A stretch of 64,000 nt of DNA. Source: JACNIZ01 sp964344765 (GTDB taxonomy: Bacteria; Planctomycetota; UBA1135). Positions 16,880-24,167 of this stretch are shown one piece after another; positions within the stretch are counted from its first letter, which is position 1; each line of letters begins with the position of its first letter. The stretch covers positions 1 to 64,000 of the forward strand of contig CAYFOM010000004.1 of NCBI GenBank assembly GCA_964344765.1. Direction: 5' to 3'. A program made the translations under genes and the position numbers. Below the pieces are notes generated by a model. The model saw nothing but the letters and a program-made list of their open reading frames with translations, was not told the DNA's origin and ran no database searches.

Positions 16880-17683
16880 CTACTCCTTGACGCCGGAAAC
16901 CGCCCAAACCCGGTGCGGAATCTGCAGCACATCCCCTGGAAATTCCTGCTCCAAGACTTCGGCCAGTCGCCGGTCGAAGTCTTGAACCTCCTCCGCATCC
17001 AGACATGCTTTGATTGCGGCACTTGCCCGGATCCGTCCGCGCCAAGCTTCAGGGCTGTAGGGTTGGTTCAAGTCGAAGGAAAACGATTCGATGGAATGGA
17101 ACGAAGCCTTCGCCAAATCTTCAAACCATTGCGGATAAATGCCGCTGCCGCCGCCCATCGTCCATTCGGAGTTCACGCTCAGAATTAATTCCTCGGTCCG
17201 CTGAACCACATTCCCGGGCAGTGGGATCCAATCGAAATGAGCGATGATCATGCGCCCGTCGCGCTTGAGTACCCGGTGGGCTTCTTTGGCAGCCAAACTG
17301 CGGTCAAACCAATGCCAGCATTGCCCGGCACAGACGACATCCATCGATTCAGCGGAAACACCGGTGGCCTCGGCTTGAGCTTCTCGATAATCCACCGAAA
17401 CTCCAGCTCGCAAATCCAGCATCCGCGCCTGTTCCATCATTTCGGCGGCGGGGTCTATGGCAATGACGTCCATGCCTAGCTCGGCTAAACCACGGGCAAT
17501 GGTGCCGGTTCCAGTCCCCAAGTCCAATGCGCGTTGTCCGGAGGATACCCATCCATCGGCAACCAGTCGCTTGAAGAAACCAATCGGGAATCCTGCACGG
17601 AAGCGTCGGTAATCGCCGGCAGTTTTTCCAAAATCGACTCGCTCCCCGAATTCAGCCGTGCCCTCAATGTCTTGGTTTCGCAT
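16880..17683 (-). CDS. Class I SAM-dependent methyltransferase
   Basis: A 267-residue protein starting at ATG 17683; an upstream in-frame extension to 17974 overlaps the divergent gene and is unlikely. It contains motif I ALDLGTGTGTIARGLAELG (about residue 54), an acidic VIAIDPAAEMMEQAR loop, and CAGQCWHWFD, as in methyltransferase family 11 enzymes related to trans-aconitate and UbiE/Tam-like methyltransferases. The substrate is not evident. It is convergent with the preceding gene, 6 bp apart. A TAAAAT hexamer lies 10 nt upstream of the ATG with no Shine-Dalgarno, fitting a leaderless message. Confidence 0.85.
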   Translation of the reverse strand: MRNQDIEGTAEFGERVDFGKTAGDYRRFRAGFPIGFFKRLVADGWVSSGQRALDLGTGTGTIARGLAELGMDVIAIDPAAEMMEQARMLDLRAGVSVDYREAQAEATGVSAESMDVVCAGQCWHWFDRSLAAKEAHRVLKRDGRMIIAHFDWIPLPGNVVQRTEELILSVNSEWTMGGGSGIYPQWFEDLAKASFHSIESFSFDLNQPYSPEAWRGRIRASAAIKACLDAEEVQDFDRRLAEVLEQEFPGDVLQIPHRVWAVSGVKE

Positions 17684-17693
17684 TGCGGATTTG

Positions 17694-17699
17694 ATTTTA
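17694..17699 (-). promoter_or_regulatory. Candidate -10 hexamer (leaderless)
   Basis: On the minus strand the sequence reads TAAAAT, 10 nt before the methyltransferase ATG at 17683. No Shine-Dalgarno lies between. This matches a pattern seen at several other starts in the window. Confidence 0.4.
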
Positions 17700-17803
17700 C
17701 TCCTCACCACGGACCAAAATCGACGCTGGCCCACTGCTACTGATAGGATTGATCGGCAACAGTCGTGCCTGGCTGCGTCAACGCTCTTCCATTTCCCATA
17801 CCC

Positions 17804-18349
17804 ATGAACATTTCCTCTCAACTCAAGCGTGCAAAACAAAACGATTCTCTCATCCGAATCGAGCGCGATATTGTGGATGAAGGAGTGAAAACAACGGGTT
17901 ACGTAGTCGCAACCGCCGAGGAATTTTTCCTTCTTGAAGTCCTCGACGACAGAATCTACCCCGACGGCTTTCAATGCTTGCGATACGAAGATGTCACCCT
18001 GGTAGAGAACCCATGCCCAACCGCCGAGTTCATTGAGAAAGCATTGCAGTTGTGTGGACTCAATCGTCCACCCGTGCCGAATATCGACCTGAGTTCAATG
18101 GCTTCCATTCTGAAAACGATGGGGGCGTGCTCATCGTTAATTTCGATTCACCCCGAGGTAAGCGATCCCGGAGTGTGTTTTATCGGCAAGTTCCTCGAAA
18201 TCGAAGATGGTGTGCTCAAGCTTCAGGCCATCACCACGCATGGAACGTGGGAGGACGAAATCGACGAGCACGACGTCGCGGATCTCACACGCGTAGATAT
18301 TGGTGGTCGATACGAGGACGCCTTGCTGCTAGTTGCCAATTCAAGATGA
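17804..18349 (+). CDS. Hypothetical cytoplasmic protein
   Basis: A 181-residue protein beginning MNISSQLKRAKQNDSLIRIE (ATG 17804; an in-frame GTG at 17765 is less likely). There is no signal peptide. It has two related-looking halves with the pattern of a short beta strand, 'VVATAEEFFLLEVLDD' and later 'FIGKFLEIEDGVLKLQAI', suggestive of a small duplicated beta-barrel of Sm/SH3 type that ends in ...VDIGGRYEDALLLVA. I do not know the family. It is divergent from the methyltransferase gene. Confidence 0.65.
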   Translation: MNISSQLKRAKQNDSLIRIERDIVDEGVKTTGYVVATAEEFFLLEVLDDRIYPDGFQCLRYEDVTLVENPCPTAEFIEKALQLCGLNRPPVPNIDLSSMASILKTMGACSSLISIHPEVSDPGVCFIGKFLEIEDGVLKLQAITTHGTWEDEIDEHDVADLTRVDIGGRYEDALLLVANSR

Positions 18350-18546
18350 ACTTGATCTGCGAATCGGAAAGCGAGACAGCTGTGCCTGCTATTAAAGGAT
18401 TAACCGCAACAATTTTTTTCGGCCATGAAACACCGCACACCTTGGGACTGGCTGATTTGCTCCCGGCTTGGAATTCCTATTCTGTTGCTGCAATCGGTTA
18501 GGAGTTATTCGCAACAATCTAGTGCGGCCCCAGCCTGAATCCTTCC

Positions 18547-19434
18547 ATGACGCTATTTTCCAAATCCCCCGAAAGCAGCCCCAAGATAGGGCGCGCTTGG
18601 ATATTCGTGGTCCCACTACTGCTCGCTTGCCTAAGCTGCCAAGATTCCAACGCCGACGTCATCCGCACCGGCGAAATTGCTGATTTGCTACAAGCGAATG
18701 CCGAAGTTCCTAACGGCTTTCAATATGAACTGACCAGCCATCGGCCGCCCGAAGAGAAGCAATTGACTTGGAAGGGGGACTTTCTGCAGCAAAGTGCGTG
18801 GGTTTCTTGTCAACGGGAACAATACCGGTCGAACGCTCTCGACTCTGATTGGACTTTTGGATGGGATTGGTTTCATAAGCGAGTGAATGGCTTGGATCAC
18901 CGAATTGAGGAGGGGGCCGAAGAGGAATACTGGGAGTGGCATTGCGGGTCTATTGGTTTCGAATCACTTCCTTTATACGGGCTTGGCGTTTACCCCAGCG
19001 GCGGTTGGAGTCTCTGCGGTCAAGCTGCATCTTTGATTCGCGACTTCCCGCCCAGCCGTGGAGAAGCAAGCGGTGCCATCGTGCAACTCACTTGGAACAC
19101 CATTCCTGAGGCGTTGAATCAAGACCTCAGTCGTCAGGCTTGGCATCAATTTTGGGAGGTCTACCCTCGAGCAACCGCGATGCGTCTGTCCATTGACATC
19201 GACCAAGGAGTTCCCACCGCGCTAGAGGTCGATTTTGAGGGAGAGCGGAATATCATCATCCACTACAGAAATTTCAAGCTGCTCGGTGACGGATACACCG
19301 ACGCCCTCCGCGATTTGAGATCTCAAATCGACATCCCACCCTGGTTCACCTGCTGGTGCGACGGCAAAATTTACGAGGTCTATCTTCCCAATCGCGGTGC
19401 TGAAGGATCAGATTCTAATCCGGAATCAAGATGA
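18547..19434 (+). CDS. Putative lipoprotein, unknown function
   Basis: A 295-residue protein with an N-terminal basic stretch, a hydrophobic segment (WIFVVPLLLACLSC) and a lipobox-like LLACLSC, so probably an exported lipoprotein. The mature part is rich in Trp and acidic residues and has no known motif. Its stop overlaps the start of the next gene by 4 bp (ATGA), so the two are translationally coupled. The 197 bp before it contain only a 37-codon frame (18425-18538). Confidence 0.7.
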   Translation: MTLFSKSPESSPKIGRAWIFVVPLLLACLSCQDSNADVIRTGEIADLLQANAEVPNGFQYELTSHRPPEEKQLTWKGDFLQQSAWVSCQREQYRSNALDSDWTFGWDWFHKRVNGLDHRIEEGAEEEYWEWHCGSIGFESLPLYGLGVYPSGGWSLCGQAASLIRDFPPSRGEASGAIVQLTWNTIPEALNQDLSRQAWHQFWEVYPRATAMRLSIDIDQGVPTALEVDFEGERNIIIHYRNFKLLGDGYTDALRDLRSQIDIPPWFTCWCDGKIYEVYLPNRGAEGSDSNPESR

Positions 19435-19787
19435 GTGAATCCAATTCTCCAACTGCTTCGAAATGGCTGGGCGCGGCAATCGCGGCTGTGGTCACCGGCT
19501 TCGTCGTGGTTGCCGCAACTTTGGTGCACCACGCCTCGACCCTGTTCGACTACAACGGAAAGCCGACGCCGGGGCAAGTGCAAGAACTCTCGGGTGAGGA
19601 AGCGCTACTGGTTATCCAAATCCTGATTTGGGCTGCTGTAGTCGGCGTCTTCCTGCGCAGAGCGTGGCGTGACGGTCGCAGCCAAATCTTTAAGAGTTGG
19701 AGGCTACCTCTGACCCTGCTTGCGTTGGCGCCGATAGGGTTGGCGATTCTCGCCACGGTTTTTGCACTTCATGAAATCATCTTTTGA
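19431..19787 (+). CDS. Small three-TM membrane protein
   Basis: A 118-residue protein with hydrophobic segments at about 12-32 (LGAAIAAVVTGFVVVAATLV), 57-75 (LLVIQILIWAAVVGVFL) and 90-114 (LPLTLLALAPIGLAILATVF). No motif indicates function. It is coupled by ATGA overlap to the upstream lipoprotein gene, so the two products may work together at the envelope. Confidence 0.65.
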   Translation: MSESNSPTASKWLGAAIAAVVTGFVVVAATLVHHASTLFDYNGKPTPGQVQELSGEEALLVIQILIWAAVVGVFLRRAWRDGRSQIFKSWRLPLTLLALAPIGLAILATVFALHEIIF

Positions 19788-19836
19788 TTCCGCAGATTGA
19801 CTCGCAGGACTTCAATAGGTAGTTTCAACCATTGAT

Positions 19837-20514
19837 ATGCGCCTAGGGCACCGACGACAGTTGCTGGCCGAACGAGAAAAAGGAACCGCTTTGGGGCTAA
19901 TTCATGTCAGGAATAATCCTGACCCCCGGAGCGGTGGCGTCTTACGCGACCTCTTGTTTTTCTTGTTGTCGCTTCCGCTGATTTTCTTGGTCTACTTCAG
20001 TTTCACCTACCAGCCGTATCAGCCAGAATTTATTCGTCAAGAAGGCGATGCGCTGATGCACGCGATTTTTCAATGTTGGGTAGACAATGGCACGGTTCCC
20101 ACCCGGGAGGAAAACTGCGGAATTGACAAGAGCAGTCGAAGGTACTCCAACTGGAGCTATTTCCTGAGTGATGGCACCCATGCAAAAATCACCGTTCGCT
20201 CCGGTTATTACGAAGCATGGAGCGCGACCCGCGAGTGGAATATCTATCAGAATTTGCAGTGGCAAGTGACGGATGAGGAGCGCGATCTTTCCCGTCAAGT
20301 CCTGCGCTTGGCGATCGCGTATTTTTTGAAGCACAATGAATTCCCCAGGTCCGAGACCGAGCTATTTGCCGATGGTTGGGATCAGGCTTTTGCGGGCTGG
20401 ACCATCAGTCCGGACACGACTGGCGCGGATGGAATCTCCATTTCCAATACCGAACGCCATAGCGAACCCTTGCTTCGGTTTGTGCTCGAAGATTGGGTCT
20501 ATCAAGAGTATTGA
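19837..20514 (+). CDS. Single-TM hypothetical protein
   Basis: A 225-residue protein with a basic N-terminus of about 35 residues, one transmembrane helix (about 38-57, LRDLLFFLLSLPLIFLVYFS) and a soluble C-terminal region. The latter contains a helical stretch DLSRQVLRLAIAYFLKHNEFP followed by a short Trp-rich beta region, loosely reminiscent of pseudopilin-like globular domains. A TAGTTT hexamer sits 11 nt before the start. Function unknown. Confidence 0.6.
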   Translation: MRLGHRRQLLAEREKGTALGLIHVRNNPDPRSGGVLRDLLFFLLSLPLIFLVYFSFTYQPYQPEFIRQEGDALMHAIFQCWVDNGTVPTREENCGIDKSSRRYSNWSYFLSDGTHAKITVRSGYYEAWSATREWNIYQNLQWQVTDEERDLSRQVLRLAIAYFLKHNEFPRSETELFADGWDQAFAGWTISPDTTGADGISISNTERHSEPLLRFVLEDWVYQEY

Positions 20515-20561
20515 TTATTCGCTGTCAGTCCGAAATCCCGCCGCACTCATATTCCGGCGGC

Positions 20562-22316
20562 ATGCTCTACAATCGCAGCATGCTCGTCGCGACCTTGTTG
20601 AGCCTTAGCGCATTCACAGCTGATCTTGCCGCAGCGCAGGAGCCCCAGGAAAAACCGCAGCTGCGAATTGGCCACGCCCAGTCCCAAGAGCAAGCTGCCG
20701 CCGAATTGCAGCAAATGGCCGGTGAGCTGAAAACGCTGGACGACTGGCTTTTACGTCGAGAGCGCATTCGTCGCGGCATTCTGGCGGGGGCCGGGCTCAC
20801 CGTATTGCCGGAACGCACGCCGCTGGATCCGGTTTATTCCAATCCGCGCAGTTACGACGGCTACCAAGTCGTCAACGTTGCGATTCAAAGCAGCCCGGGC
20901 TTTTACGTCACGGGCACGCTGTATCAACCGACCGACCACGAGGGAACTCTTGCAGGAATCTTGTCGCCGCACGGGCATGACGGTCGCTTTAAGGCCGAAC
21001 GCCAAGCCCGTTGCGCAACGCTGGCACGCATGGGCGCGGTGGTTTTTCATTACGACATGGTCGGCTATGGCGATTGGAAAGAAGCCGGATGGAATCACGG
21101 CAAAACGCCGGAGGTTTTGCGCCTGCAAACTTGGAATAGCATGCGCGCACTCGACTTTCTGCTCGGTTTGGACAACGTCGACGCCGACCGCATCGGCATG
21201 ACTGGTTGCTCCGGCGGCGGCACGCAGACGTTTTTGCTGACCGCATTGGATGACCGAATCAAAGTGTCGGTGCCAGTTTGCCAGATTTCGGCGCATTTTT
21301 TTGGTGGATGCGTTTGCGAGAGCTCAATGCCGATTCATTGGAGTGAGAATCACAAAACGAACAACGTCGAAATTGCCGCACTCGCCGCGCCGCGACCGAT
21401 GTTGATGGTGTCGAATGGTGGCGATTGGACTTTGAATACGCCGAAGGTGGAGTTTCCATTCGTGCAGCAAATTTACGATTTGTACGGCCAAATGGAGTTG
21501 GTTGAAAACGCGCACTTCCCGAAGGAAGGACATGATTACGGGCGGTCTAAACGCCAAGCGGTTTATCCCTTCCTCGCCAAACACTTGAAACTCAACATCC
21601 AACCGCTGCTCATGCAGGACGGCTCGGTCGGTGAATCGTTCCTCGTGGAAGAAAGCTACGAAGACATGCTGGTTTTTGGCACCAATCTCGACCGTCCCAA
21701 AGATGCATTCGCTGTCAACACACCATTGCCACCGGTGTCATGGAAGCTTGCTTATTGGCAGGAATTTCAATCCGCGCAAAACCTCGACGACTTCGAGTTC
21801 TCCGATGGCAAGGTCTGGTCATGGACTGAAGCGGATGGCGGCGCGCTGGAATTCGTCAAAGGATCGACGTACAAGCCGCCGCACCGATCACCCCTGAACT
21901 TCGCGCTGGTAAACGGCGTAGAAGCCAAAGAATTCATCCTCGAAGCCGAAGTGCTACAAACCGGACGTGAATACGGCCACCGAGATCTGTGCTTCTTTTT
22001 TGCCTTCGAGTCGCCATCTAAATTCGGCTACGTGCACCTCGCCAGCAAACCCGACGCACATGCCCACAACATCTTTCTGGTCAACGAAGCGCCGCGTAAA
22101 GCCCAGGCCCCAATCGGCAAAAAAGGAATTAGCTGGGACGGCGGTTACAAAACCATCCGCCTGCAACGATTAACCGCTGACGGAGAGATCGACGTCTTTT
22201 TCGACGGAAAAAAAGTCATGAGCGCCGACGCCGCCCCTTACGGCAAAGGCCGCTTAGGATTTGGCTCCTTCGACGACTCCGGTCGAATGCGCTCTATTCG
22301 GATTTGGGTGAAGTAA
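20562..22316 (+). CDS. Secreted alpha/beta-hydrolase (acetylxylan-esterase-like) with C-terminal beta-sandwich
   Basis: Starting at ATG 20562 (584 residues; ATG 20580 also possible), a signal peptide (MLVATLLSLSAFTADLAAAQ) is followed by an alpha/beta-hydrolase domain. The nucleophile elbow is GMTGCSGGGTQT (Ser near residue 217), an acidic residue follows in MLMVSNGGDW, and the histidine is in KEGHDYG (about 322); the loop SPHGHDGRF fits the oxyanion region. This is the family usually called acetylxylan esterase or dienelactone-hydrolase-like in planctomycetes. Residues about 400-584 look like a laminin-G or DUF1080-type jelly roll, a probable glycan-binding module. The natural ester is unknown. 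The gene ends 23 bp inside the convergent neighbour. Confidence 0.8.
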   Translation: MLYNRSMLVATLLSLSAFTADLAAAQEPQEKPQLRIGHAQSQEQAAAELQQMAGELKTLDDWLLRRERIRRGILAGAGLTVLPERTPLDPVYSNPRSYDGYQVVNVAIQSSPGFYVTGTLYQPTDHEGTLAGILSPHGHDGRFKAERQARCATLARMGAVVFHYDMVGYGDWKEAGWNHGKTPEVLRLQTWNSMRALDFLLGLDNVDADRIGMTGCSGGGTQTFLLTALDDRIKVSVPVCQISAHFFGGCVCESSMPIHWSENHKTNNVEIAALAAPRPMLMVSNGGDWTLNTPKVEFPFVQQIYDLYGQMELVENAHFPKEGHDYGRSKRQAVYPFLAKHLKLNIQPLLMQDGSVGESFLVEESYEDMLVFGTNLDRPKDAFAVNTPLPPVSWKLAYWQEFQSAQNLDDFEFSDGKVWSWTEADGGALEFVKGSTYKPPHRSPLNFALVNGVEAKEFILEAEVLQTGREYGHRDLCFFFAFESPSKFGYVHLASKPDAHAHNIFLVNEAPRKAQAPIGKKGISWDGGYKTIRLQRLTADGEIDVFFDGKKVMSADAAPYGKGRLGFGSFDDSGRMRSIRIWVK

Positions 22317-24150
22317 ATCCAAGCAGTAGCTTCTCCACTTCCTCATCGGTGGGGTAGCGCGCAAAGACCAAAACGCGGTAACGCAGGCGCAAACTTTCAC
22401 CCGCCGCCAACACCACCTCTCCGGCGCCTTTACCGGCTTTGGTGAAGTCGTGCACGCCGAATGGATTGGCTGCCAGCAAGCCATACTTGCGCGCATGCCA
22501 GTAAGTGGGGTGGCGCAAATTCTGACGATGCCCGGCAATCACCACCGCCGCATCTTTGCCGCCAATCTTGCCGCGCGCCTGAATCCAGCGCGCTTTTTTG
22601 CCCCAAACCTTGCCGCCGCTCATGCCGCGATCATTGAGCAATTCGGCGCCGTTGTCGTGCACCAAATCGGCCGCCATTCGAAGCGCAAACGTGCCTTCTT
22701 TAGTGTCGCCAAAGCGCAGTTCATCCTCGCCGCCAGTGAGGGTGATATCGAAATCCAAGCCGCGCACATCGCCGTTGACAAATGCATCCACGCGGCGATG
22801 GTCGGTGGCAACCAACATCTTGTCGCCGTAGCGCCATTCATTGCGGCTCTCCACCCAACCACTGCCGTTGCCGGATTGACGCTGCAAAGCCTGCTGCACC
22901 ACCGACGCCTTGCGGTCGTGCCAAAAATCGATGCCGTTCATCTTGCCGTGCGCGAACCACAGGCTTTGATGGTGGGGGTGATCGTGCTTTTCGCCCACCG
23001 GACCTGTGGCGACCGGGTTACCGCTTGCATCCACCGAAGTCGCAGCCGACGGCGAAAGTTTGCGCGGCCAAGTGCGCGTCACCTCTTTGCCGGCGGCGTT
23101 GAACACCGGCCATAGATCGGGCACGCGCCGATCATTTCGCAACGTGGTGAACGGTTTGCCGCCAATGAACACCTGCGTGTCGGCCCCATCGGCGCGCATC
23201 TCGACGTAATTCACCCCTTTATGGCACGGCAACGCGTCGGCATCGTTGAGTTTTAGCTGGGCATTAATCCGGCGGATCTCTTCATCCACCGGAATCTCCG
23301 CGCCAGGTACAAATCCGGGAATGGTGATGACTTGAACAACCGCTCCGCCCAATCCGCGATGGACGACACCGCGCGGCAAGTAAATCAAATCATCGGTTTG
23401 CAGCGGAATCTCGCGCAGCAGTTGTTTGGCGTCGGCGCGCTTGAGTTCGCCGGGTTCCAACATTCGATGCAGATGCTCGCCGACCAACAACTTTGCACCC
23501 GGCGGTGCTTCTTGCACCAAGTAGAACTCATCGAAGCCGCCGACCAACGGGTGGTAGTGGGTGAACGAATCGTGAATGCGCACGCGGTGCGCGTTGATTT
23601 GTTGCGATAGGTACGGACCGTTTTTGCCCAGCCAAGTCAGCAAGATGCGCCGATAGGCATCGCCCTCGGTCGCGCAGCCGCCTGGCGTATCGGTGATGCG
23701 GTCATCCCAATCCGGCCGAATCAATTGCGGAAGATCCGCGGCGATGGGCTGCGGCAATTCAAACACCAGTAGGTCGGCCGGCGGATCAAACACGCAATGT
23801 TGACCGACCGGCAAGCACAGCACATCGCCGATGGAATAGGCACTAGTGTTTCCACCGGAGGTATCGGAACCATCCGATCCGCCTTCCGATGCAATCGAAG
23901 TCGGCGGCAACAGCACCTGCGCACCGCTACTTTGCAAAAACGCGACCGACGGCACCTTGACCTGAAAGCGCGACGTCGCCGGCAGCCAGCGCATGCGATG
24001 GCCCGGATTGCGGCTTTCAAACAACTGCTTCACCGCAGCAAATCCGGCTTCGTCGCCGCGCAACTCGGCTTCGATCGCCTTAACTTCGGGCTCAGCCAAT
24101 CCCTGCCCCAGCGCGAGCAGGCTCAAGCAACATGCATGGGACAGTGCCAT
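22294..24150 (-). CDS. Cupin-PmoA-like (DUF6807) fusion, secreted
   Basis: ATG 24150 gives 618 residues with a signal peptide (MALSHACCLSLLALGQGLAE). The middle (about 185-290) has cupin features: RIHDSFTHYHPL, a Gly/Glu loop, LPRGVVHRG. The C-terminal half (about 305-615) matches the DUF6807 or 'methane oxygenase PmoA' family: HPHHQSLWFAHGKMNGIDFW (about 388) and the closing strand LRLRYRVLVFARYP. That family name is historical; these proteins are not methane monooxygenase subunits, and a role in carbohydrate processing is suspected. A cupin on the same chain is unusual. A longer frame to 24276 would overlap the divergent gene. Confidence 0.72.
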   Translation of the reverse strand: MALSHACCLSLLALGQGLAEPEVKAIEAELRGDEAGFAAVKQLFESRNPGHRMRWLPATSRFQVKVPSVAFLQSSGAQVLLPPTSIASEGGSDGSDTSGGNTSAYSIGDVLCLPVGQHCVFDPPADLLVFELPQPIAADLPQLIRPDWDDRITDTPGGCATEGDAYRRILLTWLGKNGPYLSQQINAHRVRIHDSFTHYHPLVGGFDEFYLVQEAPPGAKLLVGEHLHRMLEPGELKRADAKQLLREIPLQTDDLIYLPRGVVHRGLGGAVVQVITIPGFVPGAEIPVDEEIRRINAQLKLNDADALPCHKGVNYVEMRADGADTQVFIGGKPFTTLRNDRRVPDLWPVFNAAGKEVTRTWPRKLSPSAATSVDASGNPVATGPVGEKHDHPHHQSLWFAHGKMNGIDFWHDRKASVVQQALQRQSGNGSGWVESRNEWRYGDKMLVATDHRRVDAFVNGDVRGLDFDITLTGGEDELRFGDTKEGTFALRMAADLVHDNGAELLNDRGMSGGKVWGKKARWIQARGKIGGKDAAVVIAGHRQNLRHPTYWHARKYGLLAANPFGVHDFTKAGKGAGEVVLAAGESLRLRYRVLVFARYPTDEEVEKLLLGFTSPKSE

Positions 24151-24155
24151 GGCTC

Positions 24156-24162
24156 TAGGATA
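24156..24162. promoter_or_regulatory. Shared bidirectional -10-like heptamer TAGGATA
   Basis: The two divergent ATGs at 24150 (minus) and 24168 (plus) are separated by 17 bp. The centre reads TAGGAT on the plus strand (24156-24161) and TATCCT on the minus strand (24162-24157), each exactly 6 nt from its start codon. No Shine-Dalgarno fits. I infer one bidirectional promoter giving leaderless transcripts both ways. Confidence 0.45.
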
Positions 24163-24167
24163 CCGCC

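Noticed and set aside
18425..18538. 37-codon frame MKHRTPWDWLICSRLG...
   Set aside because: Too short to judge; no ribosome-binding site and no motif beyond a short hydrophobic stretch.
22450..23115. 221-residue plus-strand frame inside the cupin-PmoA gene
   Set aside because: Antisense shadow of a recognisable gene in GC-rich sequence.
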